Source of the DNA: JBOFCO01 sp051646105
GTDB taxonomy: Bacteria > Pseudomonadota > Alphaproteobacteria > Rhodobacterales > Rhodobacteraceae
Direction of reading: 5' to 3'
NCBI GenBank assembly: GCA_051646105.1
Contig: JBOFCO010000019.1
Span: forward strand, 1 to 51,651
DNA length: 51,651 nucleotides
Shown here in pieces: positions 51,614 through 51,651 of the stretch. A model generated the notes under the pieces. That model was not told the DNA's origin. It made no database searches and saw only the letters and a program-made list of their open reading frames with translations. The translations under genes and the position numbers were made by a program. Every line of letters begins with the position of its first letter. Within the stretch, counting starts at the first letter, position 1.

Positions 51614-51651
51614 CAGACGATGCCGCATCCGCGCGGAAAACCTGCTGAAGG
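51610..51651 (+). CDS. Start of a further gene, truncated and possibly frameshifted
   Basis: An ATG at 51610 overlaps the stop of GNAT 4 and has a strong ribosome binding site (AGGAGAGGAG). It encodes MTDDAASARKTC and then meets TGA at 51646-51648. In the frame two bases later the same DNA reads RAENLLK, a start reminiscent of chorismate mutase-type helices, a gene I recall near ffh in relatives. One missing base near 51629-51633 would join the two. The window ends here, so identity cannot be decided. Confidence 0.35.

Noticed and set aside
1..51651. Insertion sequences, prophage, CRISPR arrays, tRNA or rRNA genes
   Set aside because: I found no transposase-like proteins, no regularly spaced repeats and no tRNA or rRNA signature; a covariance-model scan would be needed to exclude short RNAs.

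Overview
The window is a high-GC, densely packed chromosomal segment of an alphaproteobacterium, most likely a member of the Rhodobacterales (Rhodobacter/Paracoccus relatives). This is an inference from the protein family variants and gene order: a split F0 operon with both b and b' subunits, a DnaA-like HdaA beside ppk and ppx, proS near lolCD, an FMN-riboswitch-controlled type II lumazine synthase, and many 4-base ATGA/GTGA start-stop overlaps. No rRNA, tRNA, insertion sequence, phage gene or CRISPR array was seen.

Layout, left to right. 1-2.4 kb: a glycine betaine/choline-type ABC importer (permease cut by the left edge, ATPase, binding protein) on the minus strand. 2.6-6.9 kb: a four-gene minus-strand operon for a molybdenum hydroxylase (CoxG, small 2Fe-2S, large Mo, FAD subunits). 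The active-site motif AYRGAGR and the S-L-M order make it the form II CO-dehydrogenase-like type, whose true substrate is uncertain. It ends in a strong terminator. 7.2-11.5 kb: read divergently from it, a LuxR-type response regulator, a FIST-domain sensor and a PAS hybrid histidine kinase, an arrangement resembling the nitric-oxide-sensing NosP/NahK pairs. 11.6-15.6 kb: a four-gene ABC importer of the iron/polyamine/phosphonate class. 15.6-19.7 kb: an RND efflux pump with its membrane fusion protein, preceded by a TetR-like palindromic operator. 19.9-23.7 kb: an MltB-like lytic transglycosylase, a winged-helix/TPR regulator, a DUF1194 protein and a DUF302 protein. 23.7-28.1 kb: lolD, lolC/E, an AT-richer orphan membrane protein, and proS. 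28.2-28.8 kb: FMN riboswitch and ribH2. 28.9-30.5 kb: a PepSY protein, a b561-type cytochrome and a membrane-anchored LuxR regulator in one operon. 30.8-36.6 kb: AI-2E-type permease, hdaA, ppk, ppx. 36.6-39.9 kb: a secreted small protein, an EEP nuclease/phosphatase, a TerB/J-domain protein, an acetyltransferase and a VOC protein. 40-43.8 kb: nhaA and, convergently, the ATP synthase F0 operon atpI-B-E-F'-F. 44-47.8 kb: ArsR and LysR regulators whose 3' ends overlap, a secreted SH3-like protein, a Nudix-type regulator with a degraded Nudix box and, divergent from it, a radical SAM enzyme. 48-51.6 kb: ffh followed by four tandem, translationally coupled GNAT acetyltransferases, then the start of another gene that appears frameshifted at the right edge.

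The most promising undescribed units are the Nudix regulator/radical SAM pair with a repeat-bearing intergenic region, the FIST/kinase/response-regulator module facing the form II CODH-like operon, and the PepSY/cytochrome b/membrane LuxR operon. Only one gene-free stretch exceeds 300 bases (28061-28390), and it holds the FMN riboswitch. All functional assignments are from family knowledge and motif reading; no database search was run.
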